From Spirosoma luteum DSM 19990 (GTDB taxonomy: Bacteria > Bacteroidota > Bacteroidia > Cytophagales > Spirosomataceae), in NCBI RefSeq assembly GCF_000374065.1, contig NZ_KB893312.1, positions 148,399-212,398 of the forward strand: a DNA stretch of 64,000 bases, given 5' to 3'. This document shows, piece after piece, positions 8,347-16,838 of this stretch. The number at the start of each line of letters is the position of its first letter. Within the stretch, counting starts at the first letter, position 1. The translations under genes were made by a program, and so were the position numbers. The notes beneath the pieces are model-generated. The model ran no database searches and was not told the DNA's origin. It saw only the letters and a list, made by a program, of their open reading frames with translations.

Positions 8347-10338
8347 GTGCAAATTTTACCATTGGTGCTGATTGATATTGGGGTGAAAGCCGATAAATTG
8401 GCTTACCGAACAGTATCAACGCTGGCCATATTAGTACTGTTGAGCGGATTCTTACAGGTTCAGGCCCAGAATGTTTGTATCAATCCACAGTATCCCGGTA
8501 GCTTTTCCATCGACAAAGCGAAAGTGTGCGTTGGTTCTCCCATCACCATTACTGCACCGTCTGCCATCATCAATGCCGGGTACAATTTTCAGTACGATGG
8601 CAAGAGTTCGGTTGATAAAATTACCCTGTCATCTACCAAAACGTTTTCCTATACGGCTCCCGGCTCGTACACCGTAGTGCAGGTTGGAAGTGGTGGTGGG
8701 GCGGCTACCGGTACTATTCTGTGTCGGGAAGTGGTGGTGTTACCCGTTGATCCGGTTAAGTTCACAGCGAAGGGGTGTTCGGGCCGGCGGGCTACGGTTA
8801 CAGTCGATGCATCCACACTGGGGCAGTATGATAGTTACGAGATTTACTGGGGTGATGGGGTACGGGAGCAGAAAACGCGGGCCGATGTGGCGGTCGATTT
8901 ATCCCATACGTACACCAACGCCGGCTCGTACACGATAACTGTGCAGGGTATTTATAGTGCCCCGGCAAGTTGCAGATCAACGATAACAACTGCTCCCCCC
9001 ATTACGGTTACATCGGCGGCAACGCAGCCCATTATTACGGCGCTGAAAACCACCAGCGATAATGCCATTGACATTACCTACCAAGCTGGCTCCGGTTTAT
9101 CCGTGCAGCTTTATCAGAAAGTAAATGGAACCTATGTCGCAACGAGCCAGAAAGGGTCCGGTTCCGGTACCTTCTCGGTGCAGGCAGATGCCAAGCAGGT
9201 GCAATGTTTTCAGGTAGTGGCGCAGGATGCCTGTAGTACCGCCGGCCTGTCGTCGGATGAGGTGTGCAGCCTGGTACTCAGCGTAACAGCAGCCAATAAA
9301 CAGAACAATCTGAGCTGGCAATCCTACGCGGGTACCGCTTCGCAGTTTCGATTTTACCGGGTTTACCGCAACGGAAGTGTCAACGGACAGGTAACCAACC
9401 GGACTACCGGAACGTACGTTGATGCCAATAATATCACTTGTGGTACGCAGTACTGCTATTCGCTTGAAGCCACTGCCGGACCAACAATTATCACGTCGCA
9501 ACCCATCTGTGCAACGGGAATCAACAGTAATGCGCCCGATAGCCTGGGCAGCGTGGTAGTATCCATCGAAAACAACCGTCCGCGTCTGGTTGCGGCCCTC
9601 CCCACAACGGGTGCCCCCCTGACGTATACCCTCGTCATTAGCCGGTCAACCGGCCCGTCGGGACCCTTCCAGCAGGTGGGTACAGTGGCCAACAAAAATA
9701 CATTTGTGGATGACAGTGCCAACCCGTTGGCCAGTTCGTATTGCTACCAGGTGGCTTATCAGAGTAACTGCGGATTGACATCCGTGCCGTCGAAGCCGGT
9801 TTGTACCGTACTTCTGTCGTCAAAGTCGAACAAGGGAGTTGACTGGACTGTCGATTCCCCCTTCACTCCGGAACTGGTCGACAACTATATTCTGGAAGTA
9901 GTCGATTCATTAAACGGAACCAAACGCGAAATTCCGATTAGTGGCAACACCCATTACGAACCCGACCCTAACGACCCCAACCTGCAGTCGCAGCGGTATC
10001 GCATTATTGCTGTGTCTACCAACGGGACAATTAGTTACTCCAACTTCTTTACCTTCCGTCGGGAAGCAAAAATTCTGGTCCCCGACGCTTTTTCGCCGAA
10101 TGGCGATGGATTGAATGATACCTTCCTAGCAAAAGGTATCTATTTTGACCAGTACAAAATGATTATCTATGACCGCTGGGGTGAGGTAGTGTATACAACA
10201 ACCGACAAAACCCAGGGCTGGGATGGCCGAATAAAGGGGCAACTGGCCGAGCAGGGGCAATATATGTACCGGATCGAAGTAACTGATCTGACCAGTTTCC
10301 AAACTGTTCGTACGGGTGCGGTGTTGTTAGTCAGATAA
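8347..10338 (+). CDS. T9SS type B sorted surface protein with PKD-like domains
   Basis: A 663-residue exported protein. The hydrophobic signal ends at VQAQ near residue 40; the frame opens with GTG at 8347, and a second GTG at 8383 would give a more typical signal (MKADKLAYR..), so the start is uncertain. A PKD-like pair follows (residues about 45-215, including DSYEIYWGDGV and SHTYTNAGSYTITV), then fibronectin-like domains with paired Cys. The C-terminal CHU_C domain (from about residue 577) contains VPDAFSPNGDGLND, YDRWGEVVY and GWDG. CHU_C domains route proteins through the type IX secretion system, so the product is predicted to be a surface or secreted adhesin-like protein. Confidence 0.9.
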   Translation: MQILPLVLIDIGVKADKLAYRTVSTLAILVLLSGFLQVQAQNVCINPQYPGSFSIDKAKVCVGSPITITAPSAIINAGYNFQYDGKSSVDKITLSSTKTFSYTAPGSYTVVQVGSGGGAATGTILCREVVVLPVDPVKFTAKGCSGRRATVTVDASTLGQYDSYEIYWGDGVREQKTRADVAVDLSHTYTNAGSYTITVQGIYSAPASCRSTITTAPPITVTSAATQPIITALKTTSDNAIDITYQAGSGLSVQLYQKVNGTYVATSQKGSGSGTFSVQADAKQVQCFQVVAQDACSTAGLSSDEVCSLVLSVTAANKQNNLSWQSYAGTASQFRFYRVYRNGSVNGQVTNRTTGTYVDANNITCGTQYCYSLEATAGPTIITSQPICATGINSNAPDSLGSVVVSIENNRPRLVAALPTTGAPLTYTLVISRSTGPSGPFQQVGTVANKNTFVDDSANPLASSYCYQVAYQSNCGLTSVPSKPVCTVLLSSKSNKGVDWTVDSPFTPELVDNYILEVVDSLNGTKREIPISGNTHYEPDPNDPNLQSQRYRIIAVSTNGTISYSNFFTFRREAKILVPDAFSPNGDGLNDTFLAKGIYFDQYKMIIYDRWGEVVYTTTDKTQGWDGRIKGQLAEQGQYMYRIEVTDLTSFQTVRTGAVLLVR

Positions 10339-10343
10339 ACACA

Positions 10344-10420
10344 GTCAGTTGATTAGTTAGTGAGTTAGTCGGTAAAAACTAATCAACTGACAGACTAATC
10401 AACGGATTGACTCACTAACT
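10344..10420 (+). terminator. overlapping inverted repeats after the cargo gene
   Basis: A perfect 15-bp inverted repeat (GTCAGTTGATTAGTT at 10344-10358 with its complement at 10377-10391) overlaps a second one of 11 bp (AGTTAGTGAGT at 10355-10365 with 10410-10420). The two share bases, so only one can form at a time. Likely terminator or processing hairpin. Confidence 0.6.
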
Positions 10421-10429
10421 ATAAAGCAT

Positions 10430-10762
10430 ATGAATATGATGGATATGTTCGGGAAAATGAAGGAAGTTCAATCCCGCATGAAAGATGCTCAGGAAACGCT
10501 CGGTACAATTACCGAAACGGGCGAATCGGGTGCCGGTTTGGTGAAAGTAACGGTCAATGGTCTTAAAAATGTCCTGAGAATTGAGATCGACCCTGACTTG
10601 ATCCGGCCCGATGATCGCGAAATGTTACAGGACCTCATTGTAGCTGCTACCAATAAAGCGATGGGCAATATTGAAACGAAAGCCCGCGAACATCTGCGTC
10701 AGGCTACCGAAGGCTTATTGCCCAATATCCCTGGTCTGAATCTGGATGGGCTGATGCCATAA
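10430..10762 (+). CDS. YbaB/EbfC nucleoid-associated protein
   Basis: A 110-residue YbaB/EbfC-family DNA-binding protein, acting as a dimer on the nucleoid. The N-terminal Met-rich helix (MNMMDMFGKMKEVQSRMKDAQETL) is followed by the family core GAGLVKVTVNGLKNVLRIEIDPDL and DREMLQDLIVAATNKAM. The length is typical of the family. In many bacteria the gene sits next to dnaX/recR; here it follows a T9SS cargo gene and precedes a glycosyltransferase, so that context is absent. A TACGTTTG box just after its stop (10771-10778) may start the next transcript. Confidence 0.92.
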   Translation: MNMMDMFGKMKEVQSRMKDAQETLGTITETGESGAGLVKVTVNGLKNVLRIEIDPDLIRPDDREMLQDLIVAATNKAMGNIETKAREHLRQATEGLLPNIPGLNLDGLMP

Positions 10763-10870
10763 ATAGTTTGTACGTTTGTGTCGTAATGCCAGTCGGTCTG
10801 TTCGTTGAGTTGGATAGTGATCGTCGTGGCGTACACAATTAATCGACGCAAAAATTGCGAAACGCAGTAC

Positions 10871-11905
10871 GTGGATATCCTCGCCATTGTTATTCTTAAC
10901 TACAACGGGCAACCGTTTTTAGCCAAATTCCTGCCGCTTGTGCTGGCCAATGCCGATGGGCATCCGGTTTACGTAGCCGATAGTGCCTCCACCGACTCAT
11001 CGGTAGCCTACCTGAAAACGACGTTCTCCTCCGTGCGGGTCATCGAACTTCCCCAAAACGAAGGCTATGCCGGTGGGTACAATCGGGCACTCGATATCAT
11101 CAGAACCCAGTATGGGGGAGCTATGTACTATGTGCTCCCTAACTCCGATATTGAGGTAACACCCGGCTGGCTGTCGCCCATGCTGGCCTTGCTGAAGGCG
11201 AATCCTGCCATTGCTGCGTGCCAGCCTAAAATCCGGTCTTACAGTGAGCGTTCGTTATTTGAACATGCAGGTGCTGCTGGTGGCTTTATTGACTGGATGG
11301 GCTACGTTTTTTGCCGGGGACGCGTGTTTGCCACTTTCGAGACCGATAACGGGCAGTATGATGATAATCGACGGGTGTTCTGGGCAACGGGGGCCTGCCT
11401 GTTTATACGGGCCGAGGTGTTTCATCGGGTGAGTGGGTTCGATGCTTCCTTTTTTGCCCACATGGAAGAGATAGACTGGTGCTGGCGCGTCCAGCAACTT
11501 GGCTATGAAGTGTGGGCCTGCGGACAATCGACGGTTTACCACGTTGGAGGTGGTACGCTCCACAAATCCAATCCCCAGAAAACGTTCCTGAATTACCGTA
11601 ACAGCTTATTTATGCTGTACAAAAACTGGCCGAGCGACGGGTGGCTATGGCCTAAAATACTTCTGCGCCTGGTGCTGGACGGTGCATCGTCGCTTCTCTT
11701 CATGATAGTCGGACAGTGGCCGGATATATGGGCTATTCTACGGGCACACTTTGCTTTCTATGGCGCATTGCCGCAACTGCATCGGCAGCGTCGGTTCTTG
11801 AAAAAGCAGCAAACGACTACTGTATCGCTTTATCCAAAAAGTATCGTCTGGCAGTATTTTGCGGAGGATAAAAAGACGTTTGGGGAGATAAGCGGTGAAC
11901 AATGA
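10871..11905 (+). CDS. GT2 family glycosyltransferase
   Basis: A 344-residue family-2 glycosyltransferase transferring sugars from nucleotide donors, probably to a cell-envelope glycan. The GTG at 10871 gives the canonical N-terminus MDILAIVILNYNG; a TTG at 10805 would add 22 residues. Visible features are the nucleotide-binding strand, YVADSASTDSS, the NEGYAGGYNRAL loop, a PNSDIEV metal-binding segment in place of a classic DxD, and EEIDWCWR. The C-terminal quarter (about residues 240-305) is amphipathic to hydrophobic and may associate with the membrane. It resembles rhamnosyltransferase (RfbF/WbbL)-type enzymes. The gene ends inside a long hairpin. Confidence 0.9.
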   Translation: MDILAIVILNYNGQPFLAKFLPLVLANADGHPVYVADSASTDSSVAYLKTTFSSVRVIELPQNEGYAGGYNRALDIIRTQYGGAMYYVLPNSDIEVTPGWLSPMLALLKANPAIAACQPKIRSYSERSLFEHAGAAGGFIDWMGYVFCRGRVFATFETDNGQYDDNRRVFWATGACLFIRAEVFHRVSGFDASFFAHMEEIDWCWRVQQLGYEVWACGQSTVYHVGGGTLHKSNPQKTFLNYRNSLFMLYKNWPSDGWLWPKILLRLVLDGASSLLFMIVGQWPDIWAILRAHFAFYGALPQLHRQRRFLKKQQTTTVSLYPKSIVWQYFAEDKKTFGEISGEQ

Positions 11906-11955
11906 AGCGTATAGACTAAATTAATGCAAATTAGTCTATACGCTTCATTGTTCAC
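11895..11955. terminator. 25-bp perfect stem between convergent genes
   Basis: Positions 11895-11919 pair perfectly with 11931-11955 around an 11-base loop. The stem includes the stop codon of the glycosyltransferase gene and lies 15 bases from the end of the PspC gene on the other strand. Confidence 0.85.
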
Positions 11956-11969
11956 TCCTGATTACCGCA

Positions 11970-12230
11970 TTACAGTTCCCAAACGGTTGGGTGGGCATGA
12001 CGACGCAGGTGTTTATTGATTTCCATCCAGAAAGCCAGTATCAGGTAAAGAATAACCGGCGAACCCATCGTCAGGAATGAGGTATAAATGAAATACAGGC
12101 GAATGCTGCTGGCTGATATACTCATCTTCTCTCCTAATCGCGTGCATACGCCAAATGCCTGACTTTCAAGAAAATAGCGGAATTTGTCGACTTTTTTTGC
12201 CAGGAAACGAATAATTAACCAGTTAGCCAT
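11970..12230 (-). CDS. PspC-domain membrane protein
   Basis: An 86-residue protein with a PspC domain. The ATG at 12230 (MANWLIIRFLAKK) is preferred; the longer frame runs into the upstream leader. Typical PspC features are the GVCTRLGEK segment (about residues 40-48), ASSIRLYFIYT and one clear hydrophobic helix (GSPVILYLILAFWM). Stand-alone PspC proteins are inner-membrane stress sensors or partners of PspA/ECF pathways, but no psp operon is present here. It is transcribed divergently from the cold-shock gene. Confidence 0.82.
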   Translation of the reverse strand: MANWLIIRFLAKKVDKFRYFLESQAFGVCTRLGEKMSISASSIRLYFIYTSFLTMGSPVILYLILAFWMEINKHLRRHAHPTVWEL

Positions 12231-12329
12231 AAGATGAAGGGTTAATAACTTCTTAATAGATTGTTTGCTGTACAGATAGAAACTCAATATAAACTTAGTG
12301 TATTTGGTTAAAAAATAGCATTGAAACTG

Positions 12330-12358
12330 TTGAAGTTAGAACATTTTTATTTTCTTTG
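12330..12358 (+). promoter_or_regulatory. candidate cspA promoter
   Basis: TTG (12330-12332), an 18-base spacer and TTTCTTTG (12351-12358), one mismatch from TAnnTTTG. Transcription would start near 12365 and give a 5' leader of about 160 bases, as is usual for cold-shock genes. Confidence 0.5.
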
Positions 12359-12360
12359 TG

Positions 12361-12523
12361 TTGCAACTCGGCAAATGGTACTGCCAGACAGGTTGCACGA
12401 ATATACTTAACAAAGTTCGTTGATTATCAACTAGGTATCCTGTGGGATGCAACAGTATCTGTTTCTTATTCTTTGTTAAGAACTGACCCTTGAAATGTTT
12501 AATTTTTTAATTGTTTAGGTTTT
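12361..12523 (+). promoter_or_regulatory. structured 5' leader of the cold-shock gene
   Basis: GTTGCA at 12392-12397 can pair with TGCAAC at 12362-12367 or with TGCAAC at 12448-12453, two exclusive structures. A perfect 10-bp pair CTTAACAAAG (12406-12415) / CTTTGTTAAG (12471-12480) encloses GTTGATTATCAAC. The layout suggests a leader that changes fold, as in E. coli cspA; the sequence itself is not similar. Confidence 0.5.
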
Positions 12524-12724
12524 ATGCAAACGGGTGAAGTTAAGTTTTTCAACGAGAGTAAAGGGTACGGGTTTATTGTTGAAGATGGTACCAGTAGAGA
12601 TATTTTCGTTCACGTTACCGGCCTGAACGGTCTCACTATTCGGGAAAAAGACCGGGTACAGTTTGAAGTGGTCGACGGCAATAAAGGTCTCAATGCCGTA
12701 AAGGTTCAGAAAATAGCCGATTAA
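12524..12724 (+). CDS. cold-shock protein, CspA family
   Basis: A 66-residue single cold-shock domain, an RNA chaperone that melts structured mRNA. RNP1 is seen as KGYGFIV and RNP2 as DIFVHV; the start MQTGEVKFFNESKG is canonical. It lies alone behind a leader of about 160 bases and ends at an intrinsic terminator, the usual arrangement for an autoregulated cold-shock gene. One of several csp paralogues is expected, so a specific letter is not given. Confidence 0.96.
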   Translation: MQTGEVKFFNESKGYGFIVEDGTSRDIFVHVTGLNGLTIREKDRVQFEVVDGNKGLNAVKVQKIAD

Positions 12725-12757
12725 TTTACCCTCCAGTGTTTACGTACGGAATAAGTA

Positions 12758-12785
12758 CCCCACTTAGTTTTTAAGTGGGGCTTTT
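12758..12785 (+). terminator. intrinsic terminator of the cold-shock gene
   Basis: CCCCACTTA-GTTTT-TAAGTGGGG followed by CTTTTGT; 9-bp perfect stem between cspA and the convergent lysS. Confidence 0.9.
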
Positions 12786-12790
12786 GTCGT

Positions 12791-14560
12791 TTAGTTTTCC
12801 GTCCAGCTCCGCACCTGCTCAAGCGTAGGCATGGGTACGTCCATTTTCAGCTTTTTACGAACACCGCCCAAATCGTTGAACAGTTTATTCGGGTTAGCAG
12901 CCTGCAACTGGTCAACCGTCATGAAATTTAGTTTTTGCAGCGCCGGAACCCATTCAACAGGAACGCCAGCCGTTACAAAATCGCTCTCCTGCGACTGCTC
13001 CACTTTCTTTTCGGGGCGCATCTGAGGAAAAAACAACACATCCTGAATAGACGGCTGGTTGGTCATAATCATGGCAAGCCGGTCAATACCCAGTCCTACA
13101 CCCGCCGTTGGAGGCATCCCGTATTCGAGAGCGCGCAGAAAATCTTCGTCCAGCATCATGGCTTCCTCATCACCCCGTTCAGCCAGGCGCAGTTGGTCTT
13201 CAAAGCGTTCGCGCTGGTCGAGTGGGTCGTTCAACTCAGAGTAGGCGTTGGCTATCTCTTTCCCGTTGCAGATGGCTTCAAAGCGTTCCACCAAACCCGG
13301 TTTGCTCCGGTGCTTTTTGGTTAACGGCGACATCTCAACCGGATAATCGGTGATAAACGTCGGCTGAATCAGGTTGGGTTCGCAGGCATCACCGAACAAT
13401 TCGTCGATCAGTTTCGATTTGCCCATCGTACTATCCACTTTAATGCCCCGACTTTCGGCTACCTGCCGTAGTTCGGCTTCCTGCATGTTTGACACATTGA
13501 CACCCGTGTAAGCCTGAATGGCTTCGAACATGGTCATGCGTTTCCAGGGACGCTTGAAATCAATGACGTTTTCGCCCACCGTTACTTTGGTTGTTCCGGC
13601 CACGTCCAGCGCTACCTTTTCCACCATTTCTTCAATAGTATCCATCATCCAGAGGTAATCCTTGTAGGCTACATAGAACTCAACCTGCGTAAACTCCGGG
13701 TTGTGCGTACGGTCCATTCCCTCGTTACGGAAATCTTTGGCAAACTCGAAAACACCATCGTAACCACCCACAATTAACCGCTTCAGGTACAGCTCGTTGG
13801 CAATCCGCATGTAAAGCGTCATGTCGAGCGAGTTATGATGGGTGCGGAATGGCCGGGCGGTAGCTCCCCCGTGAATAGGCTGCAAAATGGGTGTTTCGAC
13901 TTCCAGATACCCTTTCTGACTCAAAAAAGAACGAATAGAGTTCACCAGCTTCGTCCGTTTGACGAACACATCGCGTACGTGAGGATTTACAATCAGGTCG
14001 ACGTAGCGCTGGCGGTACCGTTGTTCGGGGTCCGTAAAGGCATCGTACGTTTCTTTCTCCCCCCGCTCATTCATCACTTCTTTCACCACCGGAAGGGGAC
14101 GCAGCGCTTTGTTCAGGATTGTGAATTCATTGACATAAACCGAGAGTTCGCCGGTTTTGGTCGAGAATACGTAACCCCGAATGCCGATGATATCACCAAT
14201 ATCCAGCAGTTTTTTGAAGACGGTATTATAGAGGGTTTTGTCTTCTCCGGGGCAAAGGTCATCACGCCGGAAATAGAGTTGCATCCGCCCGGTAGCGTCC
14301 TGCATTTCGGCAAAAGAGGCACTACCCATAATTCGAAAGCCCATGAGCCTGCCTGCTAGTTGAACGTTGCCCCAGCGGGCATCGTCGGAGAGGTTCATTT
14401 CGGGTTCCACCGTCGATTCGGGGTCGGGCAGAAACCGGGCTTTGATGTCGGCAATGGTGGTATTTACATCAACCAGGGCAGCGGGGTAGGGGTCAATGCC
14501 CATCCGCATAAGTTCTTCGCGCTTTTGTCGGCGGTTTATTTCTTGTTCGCTCAGGAGCAT
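12791..14560 (-). CDS. lysS: lysyl-tRNA synthetase, class II
   Basis: A 589-residue class II lysyl-tRNA synthetase, charging tRNA-Lys in the cytosol. The N-terminal start (MLLSEQEINRRQKREELMRMGIDPYP) leads into an OB-fold anticodon domain (about residues 60-175). The catalytic core follows, with motif 2 (FRNEGMDRTHNPEFT) and motif 3 (GVGLGIDRLAM). After the core there is an extra domain of about 70 residues (WVPALQKLNFMTVDQL..LFNDLGGVRKKLKM) that E. coli LysS lacks; it looks helical, as in other Bacteroidota LysS. It is 114 bases downstream of the S9 peptidase gene on the same strand and tail-to-tail with cspA. Confidence 0.97.
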   Translation of the reverse strand: MLLSEQEINRRQKREELMRMGIDPYPAALVDVNTTIADIKARFLPDPESTVEPEMNLSDDARWGNVQLAGRLMGFRIMGSASFAEMQDATGRMQLYFRRDDLCPGEDKTLYNTVFKKLLDIGDIIGIRGYVFSTKTGELSVYVNEFTILNKALRPLPVVKEVMNERGEKETYDAFTDPEQRYRQRYVDLIVNPHVRDVFVKRTKLVNSIRSFLSQKGYLEVETPILQPIHGGATARPFRTHHNSLDMTLYMRIANELYLKRLIVGGYDGVFEFAKDFRNEGMDRTHNPEFTQVEFYVAYKDYLWMMDTIEEMVEKVALDVAGTTKVTVGENVIDFKRPWKRMTMFEAIQAYTGVNVSNMQEAELRQVAESRGIKVDSTMGKSKLIDELFGDACEPNLIQPTFITDYPVEMSPLTKKHRSKPGLVERFEAICNGKEIANAYSELNDPLDQRERFEDQLRLAERGDEEAMMLDEDFLRALEYGMPPTAGVGLGIDRLAMIMTNQPSIQDVLFFPQMRPEKKVEQSQESDFVTAGVPVEWVPALQKLNFMTVDQLQAANPNKLFNDLGGVRKKLKMDVPMPTLEQVRSWTEN

Positions 14561-14674
14561 AAAAGTGGTACCAAGTCGGTCAATCAGCGAGTTGACCCGT
14601 TAATAAGGCCGCAAAAATAGCGAAAAGGATTGGCGTTTGCAGGATTTGGTCGCTGTTCGTCTACTTCGACTGGG

Positions 14675-16579
14675 CTACTGTCCCGGCCCGCGCAGGTATT
14701 TATCCAGAAATTCTTTCACCGCTTTGTAGGCCGTTATCTCGTTTTCTTTCTTCACAAAACCGTGTCCTTCATCCGGGAAGGTGACGTACTCGACCGGTAC
14801 GCCGTTTTTCTTCACATTCGCCACAATTTCGTCTGATTCAATTTTCAGCACCCGTGGGTCATTGGCTCCCTGAATGACTAGCAATGGCTTTTTGATGCGC
14901 TCCGTATGAAACAACGGCGACTTATTGTAGAGCGCCACCGAGTCCGTTTTGGGATGGCCGATTTCCTTAAACATAGCCTCGCGCTGCGGACCCCACCATT
15001 CGGGCATACTGTTCAGCGTGCGCAACCAGTTGGCTACCCCGAAAATATCGACCCCTACTGCGAATTCGTCGGGCGTAAAGGTCAACCCGGCCAGCGTCAT
15101 GTAACCGCCGTACGACCCGCCCATAATACCGATTTTGACCGGGTCGACGTAACCGGTTGCGGCCAGGAACTTCTTCGATTCAACGCAGTCTTTCAGGTCG
15201 GCATCGCCATGCTTACGGTCATCGGCGGCATAAAACGTTTTGCCATAGCCCGAACTGCCCCGGTTATTCACCGCCATCACCACATAACCGTTGTTGACCA
15301 GGTATTGAACGAGCGGGGAGTAGTTGAGCCGGGTCTGCCCGCCGGGGCCACCATGAATGGATAGAATGGCTGGGAGCTTATCACCCGCCCGTGCGTCTTT
15401 GGGTTTGAAAAGCAGGGCGGGTATCTCCATGCCATCAAACGATTTGTACCGAATCACCTCACCCGAAACCAGATCGGCAGCGTCGATTTCAGGATTCAGG
15501 CCGCGTACTAATGGAGTGGCCTTACCAGATTTGAAATCGTACGAATACAGGGTAGCGGGCGAGTTAGAACTGTTGACAAAAAAAGTCATGCGGCCTTCGC
15601 TGTCGGTAATGTTTACGCCGTTGATATCGCCACCCGGTAAGGCGGGCATCTTGATAGCCTGATTGGTTCGGGTGTCAATGATTTTCAGTTCCGTGCGGGC
15701 ATCGTTGTTAATGGACAAAACCCGATAACGGCCCTTGTACGACAGGTTATCGCCAGAAATATCCCAGTCTGCTTTGTCGAGAACAGTACTCTGACCCGTG
15801 ACCAGGTCGTAAGACTTGACGTACGAAAACTGGTTTCCTTCATCGGTAGAGATGAGGAGCTTCCGGCCATCGGGTGTGAAGCCTTCGGGACCATTGTTTA
15901 CGTCTCCGGTGTGTTTTGTCAGGAGTTTGGTTTCTTTGGTTTTGGTATTGTGCAGATACACATCTCCATTGCTGGTCGTGATGGTTTTAGCCAGTGCGAT
16001 GTAGCGCTTGTCGGGTGATACGTCGCCGGGGAAAAATCCGCCCGGATTTTCGAAAAGCAGGGTAGGCGTGAGGGTAGCCATGTCCATTTCGTACACATCG
16101 AAAGCCGCCGGACTACGCTGGTTCGACTGGTAGAAAAAACTTTTTCGGTCGTGGCTGAGACCTGCAAACTGGAACTTCGCTTTTGGAGCGGGGGTAAGAT
16201 CTTTTACGGCACCGTCTTTTTCGCGCAAATAAATGTGCGTCAATTCATTTCCACCCTGGTCGCTGCTGTACAGAATGCGCCCGTCGGGCAGGTAACCGAT
16301 GGCAAAAATGGCGTTTGTTTTAGAGTTAGTCAGTTGTTTTGGCTGGCCTGTGCCGTTGAACGGAATTTCATACAGGTTAAATACGCCATCCTGATTGCTG
16401 CTGAATAGCACGTTCTGCTCATCCGGCGAAATATCTGATCCACCAAACCGGATGGTTTTCATAAACTGCTCGATGGTGTATTTACGAACCGCTTTCGGAG
16501 CTGGCCCTGCCAGCATTTGATGGGCGCTTATGGACAGACACATTGCCAGAAACAAGTGCCGGACTGATTGATTTTTCAT
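14675..16579 (-). CDS. secreted S9 family peptidase (DPP/acylaminoacyl type)
   Basis: A 634-residue exported serine peptidase of the prolyl-oligopeptidase family. A signal peptide (MKNQSVRHLFLAMCLSIS..) is followed by a beta-propeller built of TolB/PD40-like blades (residues about 30-370) and an alpha/beta-hydrolase domain. The catalytic triad can be placed as Ser489 in GGSYGGY, Asp574 in GANDPRV and His606 in DEGHGF. Family members release dipeptides or acyl-amino acids from short peptides in the periplasm. It is probably the first gene of a transcript continuing into lysS. The long upstream gap carries the operator of the divergent DUF2490 gene. Confidence 0.94.
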   Translation of the reverse strand: MKNQSVRHLFLAMCLSISAHQMLAGPAPKAVRKYTIEQFMKTIRFGGSDISPDEQNVLFSSNQDGVFNLYEIPFNGTGQPKQLTNSKTNAIFAIGYLPDGRILYSSDQGGNELTHIYLREKDGAVKDLTPAPKAKFQFAGLSHDRKSFFYQSNQRSPAAFDVYEMDMATLTPTLLFENPGGFFPGDVSPDKRYIALAKTITTSNGDVYLHNTKTKETKLLTKHTGDVNNGPEGFTPDGRKLLISTDEGNQFSYVKSYDLVTGQSTVLDKADWDISGDNLSYKGRYRVLSINNDARTELKIIDTRTNQAIKMPALPGGDINGVNITDSEGRMTFFVNSSNSPATLYSYDFKSGKATPLVRGLNPEIDAADLVSGEVIRYKSFDGMEIPALLFKPKDARAGDKLPAILSIHGGPGGQTRLNYSPLVQYLVNNGYVVMAVNNRGSSGYGKTFYAADDRKHGDADLKDCVESKKFLAATGYVDPVKIGIMGGSYGGYMTLAGLTFTPDEFAVGVDIFGVANWLRTLNSMPEWWGPQREAMFKEIGHPKTDSVALYNKSPLFHTERIKKPLLVIQGANDPRVLKIESDEIVANVKKNGVPVEYVTFPDEGHGFVKKENEITAYKAVKEFLDKYLRGPGQ

Positions 16580-16804
16580 GGAAAGGGTGTTTGATTAGCT
16601 ACGGATGTTTTCGGCGTACGTTGCCGATAGAGACCGGGAGCAAAAATGGGGAAATAAAATCGATTCTGATTGCTTGATTCTGACCTATTTATGGATGGAT
16701 TGAGCCAACGGTCATTGCTGTAATTTGTTGGGCTTTACGGGCCTGTTTCTACCAGCACGCATTTACTAAGAGAAGGGAGGAATTTTCTTAACAATTACGT
16801 AACA

Positions 16805-16836
16805 TTCTCTATTTTTGTTTGATTGAAAATAGAGAA
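16805..16836 (+). promoter_or_regulatory. promoter with overlapping 11-bp inverted repeat
   Basis: TTCTCTATTTT-N10-AAAATAGAGAA is a perfect dyad. Its left arm overlaps a consensus -7 box TATTTTTG (16810-16817). A protein bound here would block the promoter of the DUF2490 gene. The remainder of the 16580-16838 gap shows nothing further. Confidence 0.6.
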
Positions 16837-16838
16837 AA

